A stretch of 37,020 nt of DNA from Betaproteobacteria bacterium (lineage in GTDB: Bacteria > Pseudomonadota > Gammaproteobacteria > Burkholderiales > SHXO01), in the NCBI GenBank assembly GCA_025356655.1, contig JANXRW010000095.1, positions 1-37,020 on the forward strand, written 5' to 3'. Of the stretch, positions 7,641-15,140 are shown in pieces. The translations under genes were made by a program, and so were the position numbers. Numbering within the stretch: position 1 is the stretch's first letter; the number at the start of each line of letters is the position of its first letter. The notes under the pieces are model-generated. The model was not told the DNA's origin. It worked only from the letters and a program-made list of their open reading frames with translations, and did no database searches.

Positions 7641-8850
7641 CGCCGAAGGTGCCGTGCTGCACATCCTGGTGGCGATCAGCTTCTGCCACCTGCTCAATGA
7701 CTTGATGCAGTCCCTGCTGCCCGCCATCTATCCCATGCTGAAGACCGATTACCAACTGGGCTTCACGCAGATCGGACTGCTCACGCTGACCTACCAGTTG
7801 ACGGCCTCGCTACTGCAGCCAGCGGTGGGCTGGGTCACCGACCGCCGGCCCCTGCCCCTTTCGCTTCCGCTTGCCATGGCCTCGACCCTGCTGGGTCTGC
7901 TACTGCTGGCCAATGCCCCCAACTATCGCGCGTTGCTACTGGCCGCTGCACTGGTGGGCGTGGGGTCTTCGATCTTCCATCCGGAATCCTCACGGGTAGC
8001 GCGCCTAGCCTCTGGCGGGCGTTATGGCTTTGCCCAGTCCTTCTTCCAGGTGGGCGGGAACCTGGGGGCTTCGCTGGGTCCCCTAGTGGCGGCCTTCATT
8101 GTGCTGCCCGCCGGACAAGCGAGTATCGCCTGGTTCGGACTCGCCGCTTTGCTCGGGATGGCTGTGCTCAGCGGCGTGGGGCGCTGGTACGGAGAGAAGG
8201 TAATCAGGGGCCGCGGCGCGCGCGCCAGCCCCGCGGGCCACCGGGCGCTAGCGCCCCGTGTTGTGCGGCGCGCACTCGCCGTGCTGCTGGTTCTGATGTT
8301 CTCGAAATTTTTCTACTTGGCAAGCCTGACCAGCTACTACACTTTCTACCTGGTGAGCCACTTCGGTGTGTCGGTGCAGGCCGCGCAGATGCACCTGTTC
8401 CTGTTCCTCGTCGCCGCCGCTCTGGGCACCTTCTTGGGTGGCCCGTTGAGCGACCGGATCGGCCGCCGTGCGGTCATCTGGGCCTCGATCCTGGGCGTGC
8501 TGCCCTTCACGCTGCTCCTGCCCCACGCAAACCTCGTCGGGACGGACGTGCTCGTGGTCCTGATCGGACTGATCCTGGCGTCAGCCTTCTCCTCCATTTT
8601 AGTGTATGCCCAGGAACTCCTGCCAGGCCGGGTGGGGACCGTATCCGGGATGTTCTTCGGACTGGCCTTCGGCATGGGAGGGCTCGGTGCCGCCGCCCTG
8701 GGCGTGCTGGCCGACCGCACGAGCATCGAAACCGTTTACCAGTTGTGCGCCTTCCTGCCTGCCCTGGGCATCTTCACTCTCGCACTGCCGGACACGGCGA
8801 CGGCCGCCCGGCCCCCACTCACGTGGCCTGCCGCCCGGCCGGCCGACTGA
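7585..8850 (+). CDS. fsr: Fsr-type (fosmidomycin resistance) MFS exporter
   Basis: This membrane protein of about 421 residues has the family's N-terminal signature VAISFCHLLNDLMQSLLPAI, SIFHPESSRVARLASGG in the loop region, and roughly twelve hydrophobic segments with GGPLSDRIGRRAVIW as the central MFS loop. Fsr proteins are proton-driven exporters first recognised by fosmidomycin resistance; their natural substrates are mostly unknown. ATG 7585 gives a hydrophilic 24-residue lead and a 56-nt overlap with mrfB. GTG 7654, with GAAGG four bases upstream and 13 bp after the mrfB stop, is an equally reasonable start. Either way it continues the lexA-mrfA-mrfB transcription unit. The 17-bp gap to the convergent dehydrogenase gene leaves no room for a separate terminator. 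Confidence 0.85.
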   Translation: MTTPGPPLNRSSPAQSSPSAEGAVLHILVAISFCHLLNDLMQSLLPAIYPMLKTDYQLGFTQIGLLTLTYQLTASLLQPAVGWVTDRRPLPLSLPLAMASTLLGLLLLANAPNYRALLLAAALVGVGSSIFHPESSRVARLASGGRYGFAQSFFQVGGNLGASLGPLVAAFIVLPAGQASIAWFGLAALLGMAVLSGVGRWYGEKVIRGRGARASPAGHRALAPRVVRRALAVLLVLMFSKFFYLASLTSYYTFYLVSHFGVSVQAAQMHLFLFLVAAALGTFLGGPLSDRIGRRAVIWASILGVLPFTLLLPHANLVGTDVLVVLIGLILASAFSSILVYAQELLPGRVGTVSGMFFGLAFGMGGLGAAALGVLADRTSIETVYQLCAFLPALGIFTLALPDTATAARPPLTWPAARPAD

Positions 8851-8867
8851 GGCCGCCTCCCCTGTCT

Positions 8868-9755
8868 TCAGCGCTTGGGGCTGCGGTAATAGTTGACCAT
8901 CTCGGTGTTGTCCCGGTCGCCAAGACCATCGGCCACCATCTTCCGGAAGGACTCCGTGACCCCGGCGGTAACCGGAATGGGCGCACCCACGTGGCGGGCG
9001 AGGTCGTGAATGAGTTCCAGGTCCTTGAGCATGAGCGCGGCACGGCCGGTAATGGAGAAGTCCGACGCCACCATCTTCGGAAACATCTCCTGCAACTGAC
9101 GGGAGTCCGCCCGGCCGCCAGCCAATGCTTTCGGAATCTGTGCGGCATCGATTCCCGAGCGTTCGGCGAAGGCACAGGCCTCGGCGAGTACAGCGAGGCC
9201 CGTGGAAACGAGCACCTGGTTGATCATCTTGGTTGCCTGCCCCGCGCCGGAAGCACCCATCAGTGTCGCACGCCCGGCAAGCGCATCCCAGAGCGGGCGG
9301 GCACGCTCGAAGGCCTCCGCCTGGCCGCCGACCATGACCGCCATCTTGCCCTCCCGCGCAGCCGGTGCCCCCCCTGAAATGGGCGCATCGAGCCAGGTCA
9401 TGCCGCAGTGCGCGGCGAGCCGCGACGCCATGTCCCGTGTGTGCGCCGCCCCGCAGGTGGACATGTCCACCAGCACTTTGTCCGGATCACCCGCGGCGGC
9501 GACCCCCTCCTCGCCGAAGACGATCGCCTCGAGCGCAGCCCCATCGCTGACACAAGTGAGAACGAAGCCGCACCCGCGGGTGAGTTCGGCGGGTGTCGCC
9601 GCCGCGGTGGCACCAGCGGCCACGAGTTCTGAGAGCTTTGCCCGGTCGCGGTTCCACACTACCGGCGCGAACCCGCAGTCGATCAGACGACGCATGATCG
9701 CGCCGCCGAGTACGCCGGCGCCTATGCAGCCGACGCGGGGCTTTTCCTGTTTCAT
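8868..9755 (-). CDS. NAD(P)-dependent beta-hydroxyacid dehydrogenase
   Basis: The 295-residue protein belongs to the 3-hydroxyisobutyrate / tartronate-semialdehyde reductase family. It has the Rossmann motif G12-A-G14-V-L-G17, the substrate-binding DAPISGG (123-129) and the catalytic lysine K176 in GQATKMINQ. Such enzymes reduce or oxidise short 3-hydroxy acids with NAD(P). AGGAG seven to eight bases upstream supports ATG at 9755. It is divergent from the broken hydratase gene and near an enolase-superfamily enzyme, suggesting a sugar-acid or short hydroxy-acid pathway, but the substrate cannot be read from sequence. GarR (2-hydroxy-3-oxopropionate reductase) and HIBADH are the main alternatives. 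Confidence 0.9.
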   Translation of the reverse strand: MKQEKPRVGCIGAGVLGGAIMRRLIDCGFAPVVWNRDRAKLSELVAAGATAAATPAELTRGCGFVLTCVSDGAALEAIVFGEEGVAAAGDPDKVLVDMSTCGAAHTRDMASRLAAHCGMTWLDAPISGGAPAAREGKMAVMVGGQAEAFERARPLWDALAGRATLMGASGAGQATKMINQVLVSTGLAVLAEACAFAERSGIDAAQIPKALAGGRADSRQLQEMFPKMVASDFSITGRAALMLKDLELIHDLARHVGAPIPVTAGVTESFRKMVADGLGDRDNTEMVNYYRSPKR

Positions 9756-9920
9756 ACCTGCTCTCCTGGAAGCGCGGCAGGCACCCCACGGCGGTGGCCG
9801 ACGCGGCAGTACTGCGAGCGTAAAAACCTGTGAAACCCAAGGGTACGCGAGACCAGGACATTTCGCCGCACGCAGCGGCAGCAGTCCGGGGCGTAACTAC
9901 CACCCAGGAGGAGCGAACAC

Positions 9921-10512
9921 ATGGCCCCGTCACAGGCCGAGGACGCAGCACGGCGGGTGGTGCGACGCCGGCTCGGCCGTCGGCAGCGCCGCGCCTGGAT
10001 GTCCTACGGCGCGTCGCGCAAGGCTACGCGGTCCCGGGCGCGGCCCCCACCATTCTCGCCCGGGACCCAGGCCCCGTGGTCGGCCACAAGATCGGCGCCA
10101 CCTTCCGGCGATCCAGCGCAGGCTCGGTTTGGGCCGCCCCAGTGCAGGGGGCGTCGTTGCCCAGGGTCTCTGGCCCTCAGGCGTCGCCCTGCGCGCGGGC
10201 GATTTTCTGCACCCCGGACTGGCGTGCGAGATCGCCTTCCGCTTCGGGCGGGACCTCGCCCCACGGCGTCCACCCTATGCCCTCGAGGTGTTGAGGGCGG
10301 TGCTCGACGCGTGCAGGGTATCCATCGAGATCATCGACGACCGGCATGAGGATCTGTCGCAGGTCCACATCATTCTCGGCCCACCGGTCGGCACCTGGCC
10401 GGACCTGGATTTCGCCGACCTCGCAGGCATCATTCGCTGCAACGGCCAGGAAGTCTCGCGCGGGCTAGCAGTGTCTTGGGCAGCCCCCAGAACGCCTCAG
10501 CCTGCCCGGTAG
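9921..10512 (+). pseudogene. 2-keto-4-pentenoate hydratase (FAH-superfamily) pseudogene
   Basis: A strong Shine-Dalgarno (AGGAGGAG) precedes ATG 9921, but the family sequence runs through all three frames. The first frame gives MAPSQAEDAARRVV; a second frame then gives PGPVVGHKIGATF (the conserved 'G-K-IG' start of the domain); a third gives CEIAFRFGRDL, SIEIIDDRHEDLSQV and ILGPPVGTW before degenerating after NGQEVSRG near 10464. Compared with typical hydratases a block of about 15-20 residues is missing between DLSQV and ILGPP, and some 70 C-terminal residues are absent. The end overlaps the 3' end of the convergent enolase-family gene, which may have been joined here by deletion. Intact relatives hydrate 2-oxo-4-pentenoates in meta-cleavage pathways or act as decarboxylases; this copy should be inactive. 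Confidence 0.82.
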
Positions 10513-11597
10513 CGGGCAATGACCGCGGGATCCGGATCTGCCCCGAGGCCCGGACCCTGGGGAACGGCGATAGACCCGTCGCGCGGGATGCCCATTTCGC
10601 CGAAGAGAGGGGCCTCCAGGTCGAAGAATCGCCATTCCACCAGAGAGCCCCGACCCAAGGCGGCATTGAGGTGGATTGCGGCCAACAGGCCCGGGCCGTC
10701 ATAGAAGCTGTGCGGCATGACGGTCACGTTCTGCGCCGCCGCCAGAGCGAAGACTTTGCGCAGTTCGGATACTCCGCCCATCTTGGTGGGGCTGGGTTGC
10801 ACAAAATCCACTGCCTGGGCCTCGAAGAGGTGCTGGAAGTCGTGTAGCGTGGCGCAGTTCTCCCCGGCGGCCACCGGGATCCCGCCCAGCGCCCGCACAT
10901 CCGCAAGCCCCTGCGCATTCTCCGGCGGCCATACCGGCTCTTCGAGCCAGCGCAGGTTGAACTCCTCAAGCCTCGCGGCCATATCCAGTGCCTCGCGCAC
11001 CGACCAGGGACAGTTCACGTCCAGCATGATGCCCACCTCGTCACCGGCGGCCTCACGAGCGGCGCGGATGGGGGCCACCTCGATCTCGTGGAGCTTCACG
11101 TGGACGAAGCCCTGCGCCAGGGCTCGCTCCACGTTGGCCGCCACCACCGCCGGGTCGGTGTAGCGAATCAAACTGGCATAGCAGGGCAGACGCGGCGTGC
11201 GACAGCCGCCCAGGAGTACATGCAGGGGCTGGCCCGCCGCCTTGCCGGCGATATCCCAGAGCGCGATGTCTACCCCGGAGAGCCCGAAGATGAGAGGGCC
11301 ACCCCGACCGAAGATGTGCAGCTTCTGCTGACACTCCTGCATCAGCGCCTCGATGCCCAGCGGGTCACGACCGATGCACAGGGGCGCGATGATCTGATCG
11401 ATGGCAACTCGAGTCGCGGGAATCGCGTTGTAACCGAAGGCCTCTCCCCAGCCCACCAGACCGGCATCGGTGGTGACTTTGACGAGCAGGGCGTCCGCCG
11501 TCGACCAGGCGGCCCCGCCCCAGGCGTGTGCATCCTTGCTTCCACCGGCGCTGTAGGGAACGCGGAGGAGAATGGTTTCGATGGCGGTTATCTTCAT
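10497..11597 (-). CDS. Mandelate racemase/muconate lactonizing (enolase superfamily) enzyme
   Basis: The 366-residue product has the N-terminal capping domain (MKITAIETILLRVPY) and a TIM-barrel with the metal ligands D193 (MLDVN), E219 (RWLEEP) and E246 (AAGEN), followed by D264-x5-K (DFVQPSPTK) and H296 (MPHSF), the base expected in the MR subgroup. The second-strand motif is K168-L-H170 in place of the usual K-x-K, pointing to an acid-sugar dehydratase-like or uncharacterised specificity. ATG 11597 is chosen because the family begins with M-K-I; a longer open start at 11636 adds 13 atypical residues. These enzymes abstract a proton alpha to a carboxylate with Mg2+. It is divergent from the deaminase-like gene at 11750. 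Confidence 0.88.
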   Translation of the reverse strand: MKITAIETILLRVPYSAGGSKDAHAWGGAAWSTADALLVKVTTDAGLVGWGEAFGYNAIPATRVAIDQIIAPLCIGRDPLGIEALMQECQQKLHIFGRGGPLIFGLSGVDIALWDIAGKAAGQPLHVLLGGCRTPRLPCYASLIRYTDPAVVAANVERALAQGFVHVKLHEIEVAPIRAAREAAGDEVGIMLDVNCPWSVREALDMAARLEEFNLRWLEEPVWPPENAQGLADVRALGGIPVAAGENCATLHDFQHLFEAQAVDFVQPSPTKMGGVSELRKVFALAAAQNVTVMPHSFYDGPGLLAAIHLNAALGRGSLVEWRFFDLEAPLFGEMGIPRDGSIAVPQGPGLGADPDPAVIARYRAG

Positions 11598-11749
11598 GGG
11601 GGCGAACTCCGAGGCCAAGGCGAGAATGACCTGCATGGTAGCGCATCATGCCGAGCACCTCCGGGTACGGCATCGGGCGGCGCGTACAATACCCGAACGG
11701 TCCGGTGTCGCCGCCAGCGTCCTTGCGCTGGGTACCTGGGAGCGCACGC

Positions 11750-13045
11750 ATGGGTATTGATCTGCTGATTCGCAGCGCCAACCTAGCCGATGGCAGGACG
11801 GGCGTGGACATCGCCATTAAGGACGGCCACATCGCGCAGATGCGCCCCGGGATCGATTCTCCTGGGGACGAGGAGATCGACGCCTCGGGATGCTTGGTGA
11901 GTGCCCCCTTCGTCGATGCCCATTTCCACATGGACACCGCACTCACGGACGGATTACTTCGCCCCAACAGCAGCGGCACGCTGCTCGAGGGCATCGGCAT
12001 CTGGAGCGAGTTGAAGGATCGCCTGACTTACGAGGGCATCGTCGAGCGGGCGATGCGCTATTGCGATTGGGCCGTGGCCCGCGGCCTGCTGTACATCCGC
12101 ACGCACGTGGACATCACCGACCCGCGCCTGCTCGCCGTGCAGGCCCTGCTGGAGGTCAAACGGCGTGTGGCGCCTTACATTGGGTTGCAGTTGGTCGCCT
12201 TTCCCCAGAACGGCATCCTGCGGACGCCGACCAGTATGGACAACCTAGTGCGCTCCCTCAGCATGGGCGTTGAGGTTGTCGGTGGCATTCCACACTTCGA
12301 ACGGACCATGGCCGACGGCGCACAATCGGTGCGCCAGTTATGCGAACTGGCGGCCAGCCGTGGTCTGCGCGTGGACATGCACTGCGACGAGTCCGATGAT
12401 CCGCTCTCGCGCCACGTGGAGACCCTCGCCGCCGAGGCCACCCGCTTGGGCCTGCAGGGGCGCGTCACCGGCTCCCACCTCACATCCATGCACTCCATGG
12501 ACAACTATTACGTGAGCAAGTTGATCCCGCTCATGCGCGAGGCCGGCCTGTCCGTGGTGGCCAATCCCCTGGTGAACATTACCTTGCAGGGACGCCACGA
12601 CACCTACCCCAAGCGCCGGGGAATGACGCGGGTACCGGAACTGATCGCGGCGGGCATCGACGTGGCCTTTGGCCAGGACGACGTTCTGGACCCGTTCTAC
12701 GGCATGGGCTCTGCGGATATGCTGGAGGTGGCCCACATGGGCCTGCACGTGGCCCACATGACGGGGTCGGCGGACGTGCTGCACGCCTTCAGCGCCATCA
12801 CGGAGGTCCCTGCCCGCATTCTCGGACTGGAAGGATACGGGCTGGCCGTGGGGCGTCGGGCAGACCTGGTGGTGCTCGACGCGCGCGACCCCTTCGACGC
12901 TTTGCGCCTGCGCGCGGGGCGGCTACATGTAATCAAGGATGGCCGCGTGGTGAGTCGCAGCGCATCGCAACGAGCTGAGCTTTTTTTGCCGGGACGCGAG
13001 GCCCGAGTAAACTTCGGTCGACCTATACTCGGCTCCTCGCCTTAG
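11750..13045 (+). CDS. Cytosine deaminase-like amidohydrolase
   Basis: The 431-residue protein resembles CodA-type deaminases of the amidohydrolase superfamily. Metal ligands are H58-F-H60 (VDAHFHMDTA), a second histidine in VDMHCDESDD (HCDE also supplies the catalytic Glu), GSHLTSMHSM, and the late aspartate in GQDDVLDPFYGMG, the equivalent of the E. coli CodA GHDDVFDPW stretch. Such enzymes hydrolyse exocyclic amines or cyclic amides of pyrimidines, triazines or creatinine-like compounds. ATG 11750 has GGGAG seven bases upstream; earlier in-frame codons lack family sequence. Together with the enolase-family gene, the deaminase suggests breakdown of an N-heterocycle, but cytosine itself is only one of several possible substrates. 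Confidence 0.87.
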   Translation: MGIDLLIRSANLADGRTGVDIAIKDGHIAQMRPGIDSPGDEEIDASGCLVSAPFVDAHFHMDTALTDGLLRPNSSGTLLEGIGIWSELKDRLTYEGIVERAMRYCDWAVARGLLYIRTHVDITDPRLLAVQALLEVKRRVAPYIGLQLVAFPQNGILRTPTSMDNLVRSLSMGVEVVGGIPHFERTMADGAQSVRQLCELAASRGLRVDMHCDESDDPLSRHVETLAAEATRLGLQGRVTGSHLTSMHSMDNYYVSKLIPLMREAGLSVVANPLVNITLQGRHDTYPKRRGMTRVPELIAAGIDVAFGQDDVLDPFYGMGSADMLEVAHMGLHVAHMTGSADVLHAFSAITEVPARILGLEGYGLAVGRRADLVVLDARDPFDALRLRAGRLHVIKDGRVVSRSASQRAELFLPGREARVNFGRPILGSSP

Positions 13046-13058
13046 AATTCGCGCTACC

Positions 13059-13078
13059 CGCCTGCGCCAGCGCAGGCG
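13059..13078. terminator. Perfect 9-bp stem hairpin after the amidohydrolase gene
   Basis: The arms CGCCTGCGC and GCGCAGGCG are separated by only two bases. The hairpin lies 14 bp after the amidohydrolase stop and 40 bp before the NHL gene. There is no T-run, so it could be an RNA stabiliser, a pause site or a weak terminator. Confidence 0.35.
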
Positions 13079-13117
13079 CCGACTGACACCGCCAGCGATA
13101 GAGGGAGGAAAAAAATC

Positions 13118-14194
13118 ATGTGCAATTTGTGTGACCACGACCGACGCGGGTTCCTGCGCCGGGCCGCAGCCGGCGCCGCGCTCCTGGCCGCGGGAATGGG
13201 GTCGGTGGTAAGCGCCGCCCCCCCCAGCGCAGCGGTCATCCTGGGCAGTGGAAAGTACCGCTACCGGGTAGAGGAGAACTGGGGGGAATTGCCACCAGGC
13301 TATTCCTACAAGGATGCGGCGGCGGTCTGCGTGGACAGTCGAGACAACGTCTACGTCTTCAACCGGGGCGCGCACCCGGTGGTGGTGCTCGACCGCACGG
13401 GCAAGTTCCTGCGCTCCTGGGGCGAGGACGTGGGCTTCGTGAGTGCGCACGGTGCCTGCGTCGGCCCGGACGATCTGATCTACCTGACCGATGACCACGG
13501 CCACGCGGTGCGCAAGTTCACCGCGCAGGGCGAGTTGCTCATGGTGATCGGCACCCCGCGGCGCCCCGCCCCCCGGTTCAGCGGCCACCCCTTCAACCGC
13601 TGCACCCACACGGCGCTCTCGCCCCAGGGTGATATTTACGTCTCCGACGGCTACCAGAACCCTAAGGTGCACAAGTACGCCCCGGATGGGACTCTATTGT
13701 TCTCCTGGGGAGAGCCCGGCACGGATCCTGGCCAGTTCAACCTCGTGCACAACATCGCGTGCGATGACGAGGGCAACGTCTACGTGGCCGACCGAGAGAA
13801 CCATCGCGTACAGGTCTTCGACGATGGCGGCGGCTACCTCGGGCAGTGGAACAACCTAGCGCGGCCCTGTGGCCTATTCATGACCCGAGGCAAGAACCCC
13901 ATCGGCTTCGTGGGCGAACTCGGGCCCGAGAGTGTGGCCGGCCTCACCGCAGGCGTTCCAAACCTCGGTCCCCGGGTGTCCGTGGTCTCGGCCGGCGGCG
14001 AGATCCTGGCACACCTGGGAACCCGCCCCATCGGCGAAGAGGCCGGGCAGTTCATCGCGCCCCATGGAATCGCCGTGGATTCACGCGGTGACATCTACGT
14101 GGGGGAGGTATCAGCAACCTACTGGCCTATCCTGTACGGCAAGAAGCCCGACCACGAGTTGCGCTGTTTCCAGAAGCTCGTGCGCCTAGCCTAG
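13118..14194 (+). CDS. Tat-exported NHL-repeat beta-propeller protein
   Basis: The 358-residue product starts with a twin-arginine signal (DRRGFLRRAAAGAALLAAG, arginines 9-10) with an Ala-x-Ala-like cleavage region near SVVSA, preceded by two cysteines (C2, C5). The mature protein contains repeated propeller blades such as AVCVDSRDNVYVFNRGAHPV, IACDDEGNVYVADRENHRV and IAVDSRGDIYVGEV, the NHL pattern also seen in peptidyl-alpha-hydroxyglycine alpha-amidating lyases. The Shine-Dalgarno GGGAGGA is strong. Tat export usually means folding or cofactor loading in the cytoplasm. Whether it is a lyase, a lactonase-like enzyme or a binding protein is unknown. It follows the deaminase-like gene in the same direction and may share its transcript. 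Confidence 0.85.
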   Translation: MCNLCDHDRRGFLRRAAAGAALLAAGMGSVVSAAPPSAAVILGSGKYRYRVEENWGELPPGYSYKDAAAVCVDSRDNVYVFNRGAHPVVVLDRTGKFLRSWGEDVGFVSAHGACVGPDDLIYLTDDHGHAVRKFTAQGELLMVIGTPRRPAPRFSGHPFNRCTHTALSPQGDIYVSDGYQNPKVHKYAPDGTLLFSWGEPGTDPGQFNLVHNIACDDEGNVYVADRENHRVQVFDDGGGYLGQWNNLARPCGLFMTRGKNPIGFVGELGPESVAGLTAGVPNLGPRVSVVSAGGEILAHLGTRPIGEEAGQFIAPHGIAVDSRGDIYVGEVSATYWPILYGKKPDHELRCFQKLVRLA

Positions 14195-14206
14195 CCCGTC
14201 GCAATT

Positions 14207-14232
14207 GCCCGAGGGGCTCAAAGCCCTCGGGC
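14207..14232. terminator. Hairpin between convergent genes (bidirectional terminator candidate)
   Basis: GCCCGAGGG (14207-14215) pairs perfectly with CCCTCGGGC (14224-14232) around an 8-nt loop. It sits in the 53-bp gap between the ends of the NHL gene and the convergent SDR gene. No T-run follows on either strand, so efficiency is uncertain. Confidence 0.5.
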
Positions 14233-14247
14233 ATGGTCCGCCTTAGC

Positions 14248-15129
14248 TTACAGGAGACCCCGCAGGTCGGCGTCGACACGGATGGCCTGACCGGAGACGG
14301 TGCGGGACCGCAGCAAGGCCAGCGGCAAGATCATGTCGGCCAGTTGCGTGGGCGCGACGAGTTCCTTGATGGAAGCGCGCGCGAGCCATGCCTGCAGGAC
14401 TTGCTCCTGGGGCCTATCCGCCAATCGCGCCTTGGCCTCGACAACGCGCCGGATCCGTTCGCCCTCCACCCCGCCGGGCAGGATCGCATTGCAGCGGATG
14501 CCGTAAGGACCCAACTCCATGGCAAGGGTCTTGGTAAATCCCACCACCGCCCACTTGGTCGCCGCGTGGGGCGAACGGTTGGGGAATCTGACCTTGCCGG
14601 CCCCCGAGGACAAGTCCACGATCGACGCGTTGGCGTAACCCTTCAGGAGTTCCACCGCGAGCCGCGTGCAATTGAATTGCTCGATGATGCAGACCTCCAG
14701 GCAGGGATCCCAGTCCTCGGGACGGATCTCGTGCACCGGCCCGGTGGGGCCGGAAATTGCCGCATGGTTGATGAGGCAATCCAGACCGCCAAGCCGGTGC
14801 AGTACCTGATCGAAGAGATCGGCAACTGCGGGCCGGTCCGTTACGTCGCAAACGCTGCTGCCAGTGGCCGGATCGGAAGTGCCTATTGCCTCCAGTGCGG
14901 CGGCATCCACATCGCAGACATGGACCCGCGCGCCCTCCCTCACGAAGGCGCGCGCAATCTCGAGGCCGCTGCCCAAATCCATGCCAGTGCCCGCCCTAGT
15001 CAGTCCTTCGGCGGCGCGCCGCCTGTTTGCCGCACCCCCGACCTGGAGTCGCGCATACGTTTTTCGAGCGTCTGGCGAGGCACATGGCCGGCGCGATGCG
15101 TCAACCCCCCGGGCAGAACTCGGCGCCAC
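14248..15129 (-). CDS. Short-chain dehydrogenase/reductase, catalytically degenerate
   Basis: The frame (293 residues if it starts at ATG 15129) contains a Rossmann-fold SDR. The cofactor motif TGMDLGSG (48-55) fits TGxxxGxG, and DxxD-like CDVTD (94-98) and NHAA (121-124) follow. The catalytic tetrad Asn-Ser-Tyr-Lys is damaged: the Tyr position, thirteen after S175, is H188 in SPHAATKW, and the usual Asn before the long helix is C147 in LEVCIIEQF. Lys192 remains. Residues 1-45 do not resemble an SDR N-terminus, so the true start may be lost; ATG 14982 would cut into the cofactor motif. It is probably a pseudoenzyme or decaying gene. It is convergent with the NHL gene and starts 11 bp beyond the end of the DUF3300 gene on the same strand. 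Confidence 0.68.
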   Translation of the reverse strand: MAPSSARGVDASRRPCASPDARKTYARLQVGGAANRRRAAEGLTRAGTGMDLGSGLEIARAFVREGARVHVCDVDAAALEAIGTSDPATGSSVCDVTDRPAVADLFDQVLHRLGGLDCLINHAAISGPTGPVHEIRPEDWDPCLEVCIIEQFNCTRLAVELLKGYANASIVDLSSGAGKVRFPNRSPHAATKWAVVGFTKTLAMELGPYGIRCNAILPGGVEGERIRRVVEAKARLADRPQEQVLQAWLARASIKELVAPTQLADMILPLALLRSRTVSGQAIRVDADLRGLL

Positions 15130-15140
15130 GCAAAGCCCGA

